In this document: piece after piece, positions 28,102-36,258 of the stretch
Layout: every line of letters begins with the position of its first letter
Position numbering within the stretch: the first letter of the stretch is position 1
Source: Flavobacteriales bacterium 34_180_T64
GTDB lineage: Bacteria > Bacteroidota > Bacteroidia > Flavobacteriales > Flavobacteriaceae
Assembly: GCA_002162765.1 (NCBI GenBank)
Contig: MAAR01000012.1
Coordinates: forward strand, 62,001 to 126,000
Direction: 5' to 3'
DNA: 64,000 nucleotides
Made by a program: the position numbers and the translations under genes
Notes under the pieces: generated by a model
Seen by the model: the letters and a program-made list of their open reading frames with translations, nothing else
The model's database searches: none
Told to the model about the DNA's origin: nothing

Positions 28102-28691
28102 TCTTTATATCCTAAATATGCTAACACCAAAAATATGGTAAACTGTACTCCTGAAAACCCTAAACCTTTAATAAAATATAAGGGAATAGAAATGATATTT
28201 CCTGCAATCCATAATATCCAATGTTCTATTTTTTTATTTGCCATTAACCACATTGCCGCAAAAAACACACCAGTCGTAAACGTGTCAAAATAATCTGTTA
28301 GTCTATCAAATCGATCAAAGTATAAATACACAAAAATCACAAAAACAGCTGTACTCACGAAAATCCCTAGCGCTTGTAATCTATCCTTTTGATTTGAAGT
28401 GGTAATTTCAATATGTTCACCTTTAATCATTCTTGTCCACACATACCAACCATAAACACTCATTAAGGTATAATAGACGTTAATTATTAAGTCGCCATAT
28501 AAGGTAAATTGGAAACAGATATACACATAAATCACAGTACTTATAATGCCTGTTGGATACACTAAGATATGCTCTTTTTTTGCATACCACACACTTGCAA
28601 TACCACATATTACTGCAGTAATTTCTAATACAATATTAAAACTAGTTGCAGCTCTATAGGGTTCTAGATAAAAATCTATTATATCGTTCAT
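28062..28691 (-). CDS. pnuC: PnuC-type vitamin transporter
   Basis: A 209-residue membrane protein with seven hydrophobic segments, the fold of Pnu facilitators. YGWYVWTRM near residue 80 and ILWIAGNIISIPLYFIKGL near 165 match the conserved PnuC aromatic motifs. PnuC imports nicotinamide riboside by facilitated diffusion driven by kinase trapping, and the kinase gene follows with a 40-base overlap. Relatives named PnuT carry thiamine and are under TPP riboswitches in Bacteroidota; this gene is upstream of the riboswitch and not under it. The start overlaps the GGGPS stop (ATGA). Confidence 0.88.
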   Translation of the reverse strand: MNDIIDFYLEPYRAATSFNIVLEITAVICGIASVWYAKKEHILVYPTGIISTVIYVYICFQFTLYGDLIINVYYTLMSVYGWYVWTRMIKGEHIEITTSNQKDRLQALGIFVSTAVFVIFVYLYFDRFDRLTDYFDTFTTGVFFAAMWLMANKKIEHWILWIAGNIISIPLYFIKGLGFSGVQFTIFLVLAYLGYKEWKKSLNNNQQIA

Positions 28692-29410
28692 TTTATCTGA
28701 TCAAAAAAAGAAGCGTCTTCTTCAAATGCAGTTCCAATAACTACTACGTCTGCTCCTGCATTAAACGTCATTTCCAATTGTTTTTTACTTTTTATACCGC
28801 CTCCCACAATTAAAGGAACTTGCAAATCTTGTTTTACAGCGCTAACAATTTCATCCGGAATTGAATGGGTTGCTCCACTACCTGCTTCAAGATAAATTAA
28901 TTTCATTCCTAATAATTCGCCTGCCTTGGCCGTATTTACGATGTGTTGAATATTCGATCTAACCATAGGTTGTGTTTGTGTTACTTTCTGTACAGAAGTT
29001 TTCTTTCCGTTTTCAATCAAAATGTAACCTGTAGGTATTATTTCGAGTTGTGAAGTTCTTAATTTCGAAACTGCTTCTACTTGTTTTCCGATGAGATATT
29101 CTGGGTTTTTCCCAGAGATTAAGGACAAAAACAATAGCGCATCGGCCTTTTCTGTAATTTGAGTAACATCTCCTGGAAATAAAACGATTGGTAGTTGGGT
29201 TTGCTTTTTGATTTCTAAAACTAAGGCTTCGGTTGCTTCATCATTTACTGTACTTCCACCAACAAAAATGTGAGTAATAATAGAATTATTTACACTTTGA
29301 AAAAAGCTAGATATGCCTTCAGGCATCATTTTATCCGGATCGACTAATATGGCTAATAATTTTTTACCCTTTTGAGCAGAATCTAATATGTCTTGATACA
29401 ATTGCTTCAT
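28688..29410 (-). CDS. geranylgeranylglyceryl phosphate synthase family protein
   Basis: A 240-residue TIM-barrel prenyltransferase that joins a polyprenyl diphosphate to glycerol-1-phosphate. ILVDPDK at 21-27, VGGSTV at 50-55 and VGGGIKS with GAGADVVVIGTAFEE-like phosphate-binding loops at the end are the signatures. Group II GGGPS enzymes exist in Bacteroidota outside archaea; their product in this phylum is not settled. The start chosen is the ATG at 29410, which overlaps the upstream TGA (ATGA); an upstream in-frame ATG at 29431 would intrude into the PPTase gene. Second gene of the operon. Confidence 0.88.
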   Translation of the reverse strand: MKQLYQDILDSAQKGKKLLAILVDPDKMMPEGISSFFQSVNNSIITHIFVGGSTVNDEATEALVLEIKKQTQLPIVLFPGDVTQITEKADALLFLSLISGKNPEYLIGKQVEAVSKLRTSQLEIIPTGYILIENGKKTSVQKVTQTQPMVRSNIQHIVNTAKAGELLGMKLIYLEAGSGATHSIPDEIVSAVKQDLQVPLIVGGGIKSKKQLEMTFNAGADVVVIGTAFEEDASFFDQIK

Positions 29411-30036
29411 GAAGGAAGTGTAAATGCACAAGTGAAGCCTTCGAATTCCAAAAACTCAGCCTTGAATCTTATTTTTTCACCTTTATAATCAATCCAAGCT
29501 ACAGTTTCTCCATCTCGAATCATAAAGGGTATCACTAAAAAATGAGCTTTAAAAAGCATTCCAGGTGTTGCAAAAAGTTTGTATAATGATTCCTTAACAC
29601 CCCAAATAACGGTCAACTTATTAATATAATTATCTGCACTTTTGTCTAAATAATCAAATTCATAATCCACAAATTTTTTAGCAATTATCGCAATTTTCTC
29701 ACGTTGTTTTTCAATATCTATGCCCACTTCAGAAGCACTTACAATTACTGCCGAAAACGTAAATGAATGCGTAATAGAAATATGTTTTCCATCCTTAAGA
29801 TGCGGTTTGCCGTTATCATCATAGAACAAATCCTGATCAGAATAATCAAATGATCTTAACAAATGACGTATGCTTAAAAATCCACGTTGATGCAATTCAC
29901 TTTTCATTCCTAAAACCCGTTCTAAGCTCTGCGGCTTCAAATCTAAAGGCGCCATTAATTCATTGTATGATTCCGAAATCTTCCAGATTTTAACAACAGT
30001 TTGTGAGTTGGGATTGAGTGTTTTATATAGAGGCAT
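29407..30036 (-). CDS. 4'-phosphopantetheinyl transferase superfamily protein
   Basis: A 209-residue Sfp/AcpT-type enzyme that moves phosphopantetheine from CoA to a carrier-protein serine. The magnesium-binding motifs are GIDIE at 105-109 (D107, E109) and WGVKESLYK at 145-153 (E149, K153), with ISITHS at 86-91 ahead of them. It is the first gene of the six-gene operon and has a good promoter 46 bases upstream. No carrier-protein or polyketide gene is in the window, so the target (possibly the housekeeping acyl carrier protein) is unknown. Confidence 0.9.
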   Translation of the reverse strand: MPLYKTLNPNSQTVVKIWKISESYNELMAPLDLKPQSLERVLGMKSELHQRGFLSIRHLLRSFDYSDQDLFYDDNGKPHLKDGKHISITHSFTFSAVIVSASEVGIDIEKQREKIAIIAKKFVDYEFDYLDKSADNYINKLTVIWGVKESLYKLFATPGMLFKAHFLVIPFMIRDGETVAWIDYKGEKIRFKAEFLEFEGFTCAFTLPS

Positions 30037-30059
30037 TTATATTTCTCAGACTTATTAAT

Positions 30060-30067
30060 TACCTTTG
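30060..30067 (+). promoter_or_regulatory. -7 box (TACCTTTG) facing ahcY
   Basis: TACCTTTG fits TAnnTTTG and would give ahcY a leader of about 110 bases. No TTG at the usual distance. It faces the operon promoter of the opposite strand (30082-30112), so both transcripts would run through each other's promoter. The leader contains a six-codon frame MKCHKQ (30095-30115). Confidence 0.35.
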
Positions 30068-30081
30068 CAATTGCATTTTAA

Positions 30082-30112
30082 CAAATATACAATTATGAAA
30101 TGCCATAAACAA
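30082..30112 (-). promoter_or_regulatory. promoter of the PPTase-to-arfB operon
   Basis: Minus-strand TTG (30112-30110), a 20-base spacer and TATATTTG (30089-30082) fit the flavobacterial consensus TTG-N17-23-TAnnTTTG. Transcription should start near 30075, about 40 bases before the first ATG. Confidence 0.6.
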
Positions 30113-30185
30113 TGAAGCTTGTGTTAGAATAAGAATAATATTGGCATTACATATGACCTATTAAATACAAATAAAAAAAGAACCG

Positions 30186-31502
30186 ATGAATACAAAAACA
30201 ATTCCTTACGTAGCAAACAAAGTTAAAGATATTTCACTTGCTTCTTGGGGTCGAAAAGAGATTAATTTAGCAGAAGCTGAAATGCCAGGATTAATGAGTC
30301 TTCGTGAAGAATATATGGAATCGCAACCGCTTAAAGGCGCTCGAATTGCTGGATGTTTGCATATGACTATTCAAACTGCAGTTTTAATTGAAACCTTACA
30401 AGCTCTAGGTGCTGAAGTTACTTGGAGTTCATGTAACATATTTTCTACTCAAGATCAGGCAGCAGCAGCTATAGCAGATGCAGGAACAGCCGTATATGCT
30501 TGGAAAGATATGACTGAAGAAGAGTTTGATTGGTGTATTGAGCAAACCTTATTTTTCGGTGAAGACAGAAAACCATTAAATTTAATTTTAGATGATGGAG
30601 GCGATTTAACCAATATGGTTTTAGATCGCTATCCAGAACTTGCTGAAGGTATTAATGGTTTATCGGAAGAAACGACTACTGGTGTCCATAGATTATATGA
30701 CAGAATGAAAGCGGGTACACTACCAATGCCTGCAATTAATGTGAATGACTCTGTTACCAAATCTAAATTCGATAACAAATACGGTTGTAGAGAGAGTGCA
30801 GTTGATGCGATACGAAGAGCTACAGATATCATGTTAGCTGGAAAACGTGTGGTTGTATGTGGATATGGTGATGTTGGTAAAGGAACCGCTGCCTCATTTA
30901 AAGGTGCTGGAAGTATTGTAACCGTTACTGAGATTGATCCTATTTGTGCGCTTCAAGCTGCAATGGATGGTTTTGAAGTAAAAAAACTTGAAACAGTAAT
31001 TGGAAATGCCGATGTTGTGATTACCACTACTGGAAATAAAGACATCGTGCAAAGTCGTCATTTCGAAGCATTGAAAGACAAAGCTATCGTATGTAATATT
31101 GGTCATTTTGACAACGAAATTGATATGGCATGGTTGAATGAAAATCATGGTCATACTAAAGATACAATTAAGCCTCAAGTAGATAAATATACTATTGATG
31201 GTAAAGATTTATTGATCCTTGCAGAAGGACGATTAGTCAACTTAGGTTGTGCAACAGGCCATCCTAGTTTCGTGATGAGTAATTCATTTACTAACCAGAC
31301 CTTAGCTCAATTAGAACTTTGGAATAATAGAGCTGCTTATAAAAATGAAGTGTATATGTTACCAAAACATTTAGATGAAAAGGTCGCAAAATTACACTTA
31401 GCAAAAATTGGTGTTGAGCTTACAGAACTTCGTGAAGATCAAGCAAGCTACATTGGTGTAAAACAAGAAGGTCCATATAAGCCTGAGTATTACAGATACT
31501 AA
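30186..31502 (+). CDS. ahcY: adenosylhomocysteinase
   Basis: A 438-residue NAD-dependent enzyme that splits S-adenosylhomocysteine into homocysteine and adenosine, removing the product inhibitor of methyltransferases. The NAD-binding loop GYGDVGKG is at 226-233; [13 protein letters not shown]-type substrate loop and the C-terminal KPEYYRY tail, whose lysine and tyrosine contact NAD of the neighbouring subunit, are present. It is monocistronic, ends with a hairpin terminator about 110 bases on, and has a leader of about 110 bases. Confidence 0.97.
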   Translation: MNTKTIPYVANKVKDISLASWGRKEINLAEAEMPGLMSLREEYMESQPLKGARIAGCLHMTIQTAVLIETLQALGAEVTWSSCNIFSTQDQAAAAIADAGTAVYAWKDMTEEEFDWCIEQTLFFGEDRKPLNLILDDGGDLTNMVLDRYPELAEGINGLSEETTTGVHRLYDRMKAGTLPMPAINVNDSVTKSKFDNKYGCRESAVDAIRRATDIMLAGKRVVVCGYGDVGKGTAASFKGAGSIVTVTEIDPICALQAAMDGFEVKKLETVIGNADVVITTTGNKDIVQSRHFEALKDKAIVCNIGHFDNEIDMAWLNENHGHTKDTIKPQVDKYTIDGKDLLILAEGRLVNLGCATGHPSFVMSNSFTNQTLAQLELWNNRAAYKNEVYMLPKHLDEKVAKLHLAKIGVELTELREDQASYIGVKQEGPYKPEYYRY

Positions 31503-31509
31503 TTTGAAA

Positions 31510-31597
31510 CGTCATTACGAGGAGTAAAGCGACGTGGTAATCTCATTATAAATTTGCAGATTGCCACATCACGTCAAAAAACGTGATTCGCAATGAC
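31510..31597. repeat. REP-like palindromic repeat, copy A
   Basis: A unit beginning CGTCATTACGAGGAGTAAAG (31510) pairs imperfectly with a right arm GATTGCCACATCACG...GATTCGCAATGAC (31559-31597) to make a long interrupted hairpin. TCACGT/ACGTGA (31569-31586) is an inner stem. Such GTCATTGCGAGGA...GATTGCC units are spread extragenically in many bacterial genomes. It fills the start of the 305-base gap after ahcY. Confidence 0.7.
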
Positions 31598-31612
31598 AAC
31601 ACATTATAATTT

Positions 31613-31642
31613 AAACCCTTGCAAAACTGTGAGGGTTTTTTA
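31613..31642 (+). terminator. terminator of ahcY
   Basis: AAACCCT (31613-31619) and AGGGTTT (31632-31638) form a stem with a 12-base loop followed by T6. It lies between the two REP-like copies. Confidence 0.7.
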
Positions 31643-31696
31643 TTTGGGGCAATTCCAACTGCGTTGCACCACGCTTTCCGTTATATCTTTTTAATA

Positions 31697-31803
31697 CGTC
31701 ATTGCGAGGAGTAAACGACATGGCAATCTGTCTATTCCGTTCCTAAATGCAAAATTATCGTTATTTTTATTTTAAAAAGGATGCCACATCAATCGCTATT
31801 GCA
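31697..31803. repeat. REP-like palindromic repeat, copy B (degraded)
   Basis: CGTCATTGCGAGGAGTAAAC (31697) and on to 31730 repeats copy A in the same orientation with few changes. Its right arm is degraded: GATGCCACATCAATCGC then TATTGCA (31780-31803). With copy A and the ahcY terminator it accounts for the gap 31503-31807. Confidence 0.6.
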
Positions 31804-31807
31804 AAAA

Positions 31808-32578
31808 TCAGGAACCTGTAACTAATAAATTCCGAGCGCCACGTATGCCACACTTTTGATAATAATGATACGATTGTGCTGCGCGTTCTCTAATTTCAGA
31901 ATCAGATTCATTTAATATCCATCCATCAATTGCCCATTTCAAAGTATACGCTTCAGGAGACATTAATCCTGTTGACCAAACCAATGGATTTACTTTTGTT
32001 TTTTGAATATAAGGTTTAAAGTAATCCTTGCTTATACATGCTAAAATAATAGCATCTCGCGCTTTGTCATTAATAGGTTCAAAATCACCCTTAACATCAA
32101 ACTCCATCAATCCATCATGTCCAATATATGCCAACAATTGTGAATCTCCACCAAAGTTAAATACAGAGTCCATATAAGGTATAACTATGCTATTTCTACC
32201 AGCAGTAGCTTCCAAAAAATCAATCGTAGTTTGTTTAATGTATTTTCCATCATAAGCATCTGCCAATAAAAAAGTGTTTGAAGAACTATGCATATATAAA
32301 GCGCGTTCAAGAATATAGGTCTTTGGATTTTTTTCTGTAGACAAAAGAATCCAATCTTCACTTCTTTTAAAATACGTTTTTACACCATACAAAGCCGACC
32401 AATATAAATTTGTATTTGGGCTTTGGCCATTTCCTAATGACGCTGAAACTGGAACAATGCCCTGATTCACATTATCGCACAAAGCCACAAAAACATGAAT
32501 TGTTTTATTTTCAGAAACTGTTTGACTATAACTGAAAAATGAAATAAAGGCGATTAATATGAATAATATGTTTTTCAT
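31808..32578 (-). CDS. secreted protein, possible clan CD peptidase-like fold
   Basis: A 256-residue exported protein with a signal peptide (1-19, ending SYSQ). I do not recognise the family. Two motifs stand out: AYIGHDGL (150-157, H154) and AIILACIS (176-183, C181), each after a hydrophobic strand. Clan CD cysteine peptidases (caspase, clostripain, gingipain) use exactly such a strand-His-x-Gly and strand-Ala-Cys pair, though here HDG replaces the common HG. An N-terminal IHVFVALCDN strand also fits an alpha/beta fold. This is a hypothesis from motif spacing only. Monocistronic, divergent from the aminotransferase. Confidence 0.6.
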   Translation of the reverse strand: MKNILFILIAFISFFSYSQTVSENKTIHVFVALCDNVNQGIVPVSASLGNGQSPNTNLYWSALYGVKTYFKRSEDWILLSTEKNPKTYILERALYMHSSSNTFLLADAYDGKYIKQTTIDFLEATAGRNSIVIPYMDSVFNFGGDSQLLAYIGHDGLMEFDVKGDFEPINDKARDAIILACISKDYFKPYIQKTKVNPLVWSTGLMSPEAYTLKWAIDGWILNESDSEIRERAAQSYHYYQKCGIRGARNLLVTGS

Positions 32579-32594
32579 ACCATTTTAAACGTTG

Positions 32595-32602
32595 TAGCTT
32601 TG
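32595..32602 (+). promoter_or_regulatory. -7 box (TAGCTTTG) for the aminotransferase/omega-amidase pair
   Basis: TAGCTTTG fits TAnnTTTG and lies 23 bases before the aminotransferase ATG. No -33 TTG at the usual distance. Confidence 0.4.
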
Positions 32603-32624
32603 TAAATAGTATTTTAAGAAAGTT

Positions 32625-33767
32625 ATGCAACACCAATCCAAACTCCCCAACGTTTCAACCTCTATATTCTCAGTTATGAGTGCTTTGGCAAACACCCACA
32701 ATGCCATAAATTTATCGCAAGGTTTTCCAAATTTTAATAGCGATCAAAAACTCATTGACTTAGTTTCAAAAGCCATGAATTCTGGTCACAATCAATACGC
32801 TCCAATGCCAGGAAACTTAGAATTAAGAGAAGCCATCGCACAAAAATTTGAGCTGTTATATCAAACGTCTTATAATCCTGAAACAGAAATCACGGTTACT
32901 GCAGGAGCAACTCAGGCCATATTTACAATAATTATTGCTTTTATCAGACCGAATGACGAGGTCATTATATTTAAACCCGCTTACGATTGTTATGAACCAA
33001 CTATAGAACTGAACGGTGGAAAAACGATTGCCATTCAACTCGAAGCTCCCAATTATAATATCGATTGGAGTTTTGTTAAACAGCAAATAACAAGTCGTAC
33101 TAAAATGATTATCGTAAATACACCACACAATCCGAGTGGAACTGTATTTTCAAAAGATGACCTATTACAACTTCAGACCTTAACCGCAAATACAAATATT
33201 ATCGTATTAAGTGATGAAGTCTATGAGCATATTATTTTTGATAACGAACAGCATCAAAGTGCATGTCTACTTCCAGATTTAAAATCTAGGAGTTTTGTAG
33301 TTGCATCTTTTGGAAAAACATTTCACAATACAGGATGGAAACTAGGCTATTGTTGTGCACCTGACCAATTAATGAAAGAGTTTCGCAACGTGCATCAGTT
33401 TAATGTATTTAGTGTAAATCATCCTGCTCAAAAAGCATTAGCCGATTATTTACAGGAACCCAATCATTATCAAGATTTATCCCTTTTCTATCAAAACAAA
33501 AGAGACTTGTTCTTAAGTTTAGTAAAAGAGTCTCGATTTAAAATTACACCCTCAAAAGGCACCTATTTTCAAGTATTAGACTATTCTGAAATCACAAATT
33601 TAGGAGATGTAGAATTTGCCAAACAATTGACTATCGAGAATAAATTAGCGTCAATTCCGCTTTCTGTTTTTAACGAAAATGGTCTGGATAATAAGGTGCT
33701 GAGATTTTGCTTTGCTAAAACGGAAGACACCCTAAAAAGAGCGGCAGAAATTTTAAATAGAATTTAA
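32625..33767 (+). CDS. methionine aminotransferase (YbdL/KAT-like, PLP)
   Basis: A 380-residue fold-type I aminotransferase of class I/II. The PLP lysine is K231 in SFGKTFHNTGWKLGY; N169 in NTPHNPSG, D197 and Y200 in SDEVYEHI and INLSQGFPNF at 28-37 are typical. E. coli YbdL and mammalian glutamine transaminase K are the nearest known relatives; both take 2-oxo-4-methylthiobutyrate to methionine with glutamine as a good donor. The next gene, 13 bases on, is an omega-amidase, which destroys the 2-oxoglutaramate formed from glutamine. This pairing supports glutamine-driven regeneration of methionine and aromatic amino acids. Confidence 0.92.
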   Translation: MQHQSKLPNVSTSIFSVMSALANTHNAINLSQGFPNFNSDQKLIDLVSKAMNSGHNQYAPMPGNLELREAIAQKFELLYQTSYNPETEITVTAGATQAIFTIIIAFIRPNDEVIIFKPAYDCYEPTIELNGGKTIAIQLEAPNYNIDWSFVKQQITSRTKMIIVNTPHNPSGTVFSKDDLLQLQTLTANTNIIVLSDEVYEHIIFDNEQHQSACLLPDLKSRSFVVASFGKTFHNTGWKLGYCCAPDQLMKEFRNVHQFNVFSVNHPAQKALADYLQEPNHYQDLSLFYQNKRDLFLSLVKESRFKITPSKGTYFQVLDYSEITNLGDVEFAKQLTIENKLASIPLSVFNENGLDNKVLRFCFAKTEDTLKRAAEILNRI

Positions 33768-33780
33768 TTAGTTTTAGTCT

Positions 33781-34566
33781 ATGCAAAACGATTTAAAAAT
33801 AGCAGTCATACAATCCGATTTAGTTTGGGAAAATCCAGAACAGAATCGTATTAATTTCGGTAAAAAAATAAAGGACATATCTGAATCTGTTGATCTTATT
33901 GTCCTTCCTGAAATGTTTACGACCGGTTTTACTATGAATGCTTCCGAAGTTTCTGAAACTATGGATGGCGAAACTGTAGCATGGATGAAACATATTGCTT
34001 CCAAAAGTAAGGCTTCAATTATTGGGAGTGTCGTAATTTTAGAAAACGGACAGTACTACAATAGACTCATTTGCGCGCATTCCAACGGAACAATCGAATC
34101 CTATGACAAACGACATACATTTACACTTGCTGGCGAACATAAGGTCTATACGGCTGGTAAAAACAAACTTAGTATCACTATTAAAGGTTGGACACTTTGC
34201 CCTTTAATTTGTTACGATCTAAGATTCCCTGTTTGGGCAAGAAATACCGATAGTTATGATGCTCTAATTTATGTAGCCAACTGGCCAAAAGTGAGAATTG
34301 AAGCTTGGAATACCTTATTAAAAGCACGTGCTATTGAAAATATGAGTTATTGTATTGGTGTGAATCGTGTTGGTCTAGATGCGAATAATTATGAGTATTC
34401 AGGACATTCAGTAGTATTTGATAGTCTAGGAAAGCGATTGGATGAAATTCCTGTAGATAAGGAAGCTATAGAAATTGTGACACTAAGCAAATCTCATCTT
34501 GAAACTTACAGAACAAAGCTAAATTTTTTGAATGATGGCGATACTTTTAGTCTTCTAAAAGTATAA
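33781..34566 (+). CDS. omega-amidase (YafV/Nit2-like)
   Basis: A 261-residue nitrilase-superfamily amidase. The triad is complete: E44 in LPEMFTTGF, K110 in YDKRHTFT and C144 in PLICYDLRFP. YafV and mammalian Nit2 hydrolyse 2-oxoglutaramate to 2-oxoglutarate and ammonia, pulling glutamine transamination forward. The aminotransferase gene just upstream gives the substrate. The last 20 bases overlap the convergent lipoprotein gene. Confidence 0.92.
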   Translation: MQNDLKIAVIQSDLVWENPEQNRINFGKKIKDISESVDLIVLPEMFTTGFTMNASEVSETMDGETVAWMKHIASKSKASIIGSVVILENGQYYNRLICAHSNGTIESYDKRHTFTLAGEHKVYTAGKNKLSITIKGWTLCPLICYDLRFPVWARNTDSYDALIYVANWPKVRIEAWNTLLKARAIENMSYCIGVNRVGLDANNYEYSGHSVVFDSLGKRLDEIPVDKEAIEIVTLSKSHLETYRTKLNFLNDGDTFSLLKV

Positions 34567-36160
34567 ATTCAATTACAGGATCCCAATTTGCTCGTGCTTC
34601 ATCAATTAATCGAGGAAAGTAACTTACACGTTCTGGTTGTACTTTTTCAAGATAATTTCCGGAATCCCATTTTTGATTTCCATTAGCATCAAAAATTACT
34701 CGTAAAAAATAGTCTGATGGTTCAATGGTTTTGAAGTCAAAAACTTGAGGCTTATCTGCAAACAATTCATATTTCAAAACACCCTTCCCATCTGTTAATT
34801 GAACAATTACAGGATAGGTTGCATTAACCAATGTCACACGCATATTCGCATAATCTGCATAGGTTTTAGTCCTTAAACTATAATTCAGTGTGTCATTTGT
34901 ATTCCCATAAAAATCAGTCAGTGCCTCAGGTAATATTTGAACTTTATAAACATTAGATTCTGTTTTATCAAATTCAAAAGTATAGGTGTTTAATAAGGTT
35001 TCAAATTTTGTGTTGAATGCTACTTTTGCTGAATCTTTATCTAAAATCGTGATTTTCTTTTCGTCAATATTTGTAAAAGGAACACTGCCTTCAATTGAAA
35101 AATTCTCATTAAAATTTAAAGTTCCCGATTTCAAAGCTTTAATCGTTAATGAATCTTTATCCATTGTCAAAAACTTATGTGTCAAAGTATCTCTATAGGT
35201 CTTATTTGATACCACAAATAAGGTAGAATCTAATTCTAATTTTGGTTTATACCAATAATACAATGAATCTGTAGACTTATCCTTAGTCAGTCTGTATTCA
35301 TAATCTTTAGGTGTATTTTCAATAATTTCGACTTGCATATCCTTGTAATCGCCATCATAGCCAAATACTATTTTTTGACCTGCAAATTGTTTTGGTCTAT
35401 AGGCTTTGAAATCTAATGCCTCCTTGAATACTTTTAATTCATAAAGTGAATCCGTTGGTACAGAAATAAATTCATTATAAAATCCAATTTTGTCATATTT
35501 CTGCTGATATGTATAGTTGTTATTTTCATCTTTTAGCGCGACCATTAAATAGTGTCCTGCTTTTAAATTTTCCAAACTAAATGTTGTAATGCTATCAGAT
35601 GTATTAGCGATATATTTAGGTTTTTCCTTATAGACTATAGAATCTGAAAATGTAGAATCGATCTCATATAGCATCACAGAAACAAAAGCATCTGGTTTCC
35701 TATTAAGCGCATCAAATACTTGTCCTTTCACAGCAAGTGAATCAATATAATCTCCAGTTGAAAACACATATTTATAATAGGAATATGGATTCTCCTCATT
35801 ATTATCTACAATACTTTGACCAAAATTAAACGCATATGTTGTATTTGGTTGAAGCGTATCCAATAATTTTATTTTAATGTACTTACTTGCGGATCCTAAT
35901 GGTGTAATATCTGGTTGTGGATCCATTGGAGGCGAGATGATAAGTTGACGTTGGACATCCTTTATTTTAATATACTCATCGAAATAAATTTTAATTTCTG
36001 AAGCATTAAAATTAATTGAAAAATTCTCTGGTATAGATCTCACAATTTTCGGAGGCTCCTTGTCCTTTTCACCTCCTGAAGGTGTTCCACGATTTGCACA
36101 AGCTACCAGTAGCGTACTAGTAAAAATTACGAATAAAATTTTATATAGATATTTGTGCAT
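34547..36160 (-). CDS. Ig-like domain lipoprotein
   Basis: A 537-residue predicted lipoprotein: the signal peptide ends LLVACANRG with C21 lipidated, followed by a GTPSGGEKDKEPP linker. Residues about 35-135 form a bacterial Ig-like (SbsA/Big-type) domain starting PPKIVRSIPENFS and containing IKIYFDEYIKIKD. A carboxypeptidase-regulatory-like beta domain follows (VKGQVFDALNRKPDA), then beta-rich repeats. Proteins of this design are general in Flavobacteriaceae and have no assigned function. It overlaps the omega-amidase gene tail to tail by 20 bases. Confidence 0.8.
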   Translation of the reverse strand: MHKYLYKILFVIFTSTLLVACANRGTPSGGEKDKEPPKIVRSIPENFSINFNASEIKIYFDEYIKIKDVQRQLIISPPMDPQPDITPLGSASKYIKIKLLDTLQPNTTYAFNFGQSIVDNNEENPYSYYKYVFSTGDYIDSLAVKGQVFDALNRKPDAFVSVMLYEIDSTFSDSIVYKEKPKYIANTSDSITTFSLENLKAGHYLMVALKDENNNYTYQQKYDKIGFYNEFISVPTDSLYELKVFKEALDFKAYRPKQFAGQKIVFGYDGDYKDMQVEIIENTPKDYEYRLTKDKSTDSLYYWYKPKLELDSTLFVVSNKTYRDTLTHKFLTMDKDSLTIKALKSGTLNFNENFSIEGSVPFTNIDEKKITILDKDSAKVAFNTKFETLLNTYTFEFDKTESNVYKVQILPEALTDFYGNTNDTLNYSLRTKTYADYANMRVTLVNATYPVIVQLTDGKGVLKYELFADKPQVFDFKTIEPSDYFLRVIFDANGNQKWDSGNYLEKVQPERVSYFPRLIDEARANWDPVIEFILLED

Positions 36161-36258
36161 TTCTCAACTTCAAGTATTAAGCAAATTAACAATTTATTTA
36201 GGATACAAACGGTACTCAACCATTTAAAATTGCAGATAAAATTCAAAGAGTTTTAATG

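Noticed and set aside
28688-29431. Start of the GGGPS gene at 29431
   Set aside because: The ATG at 29410 gives the ATGA coupling and the family's N-terminus; seven extra residues do not fit.
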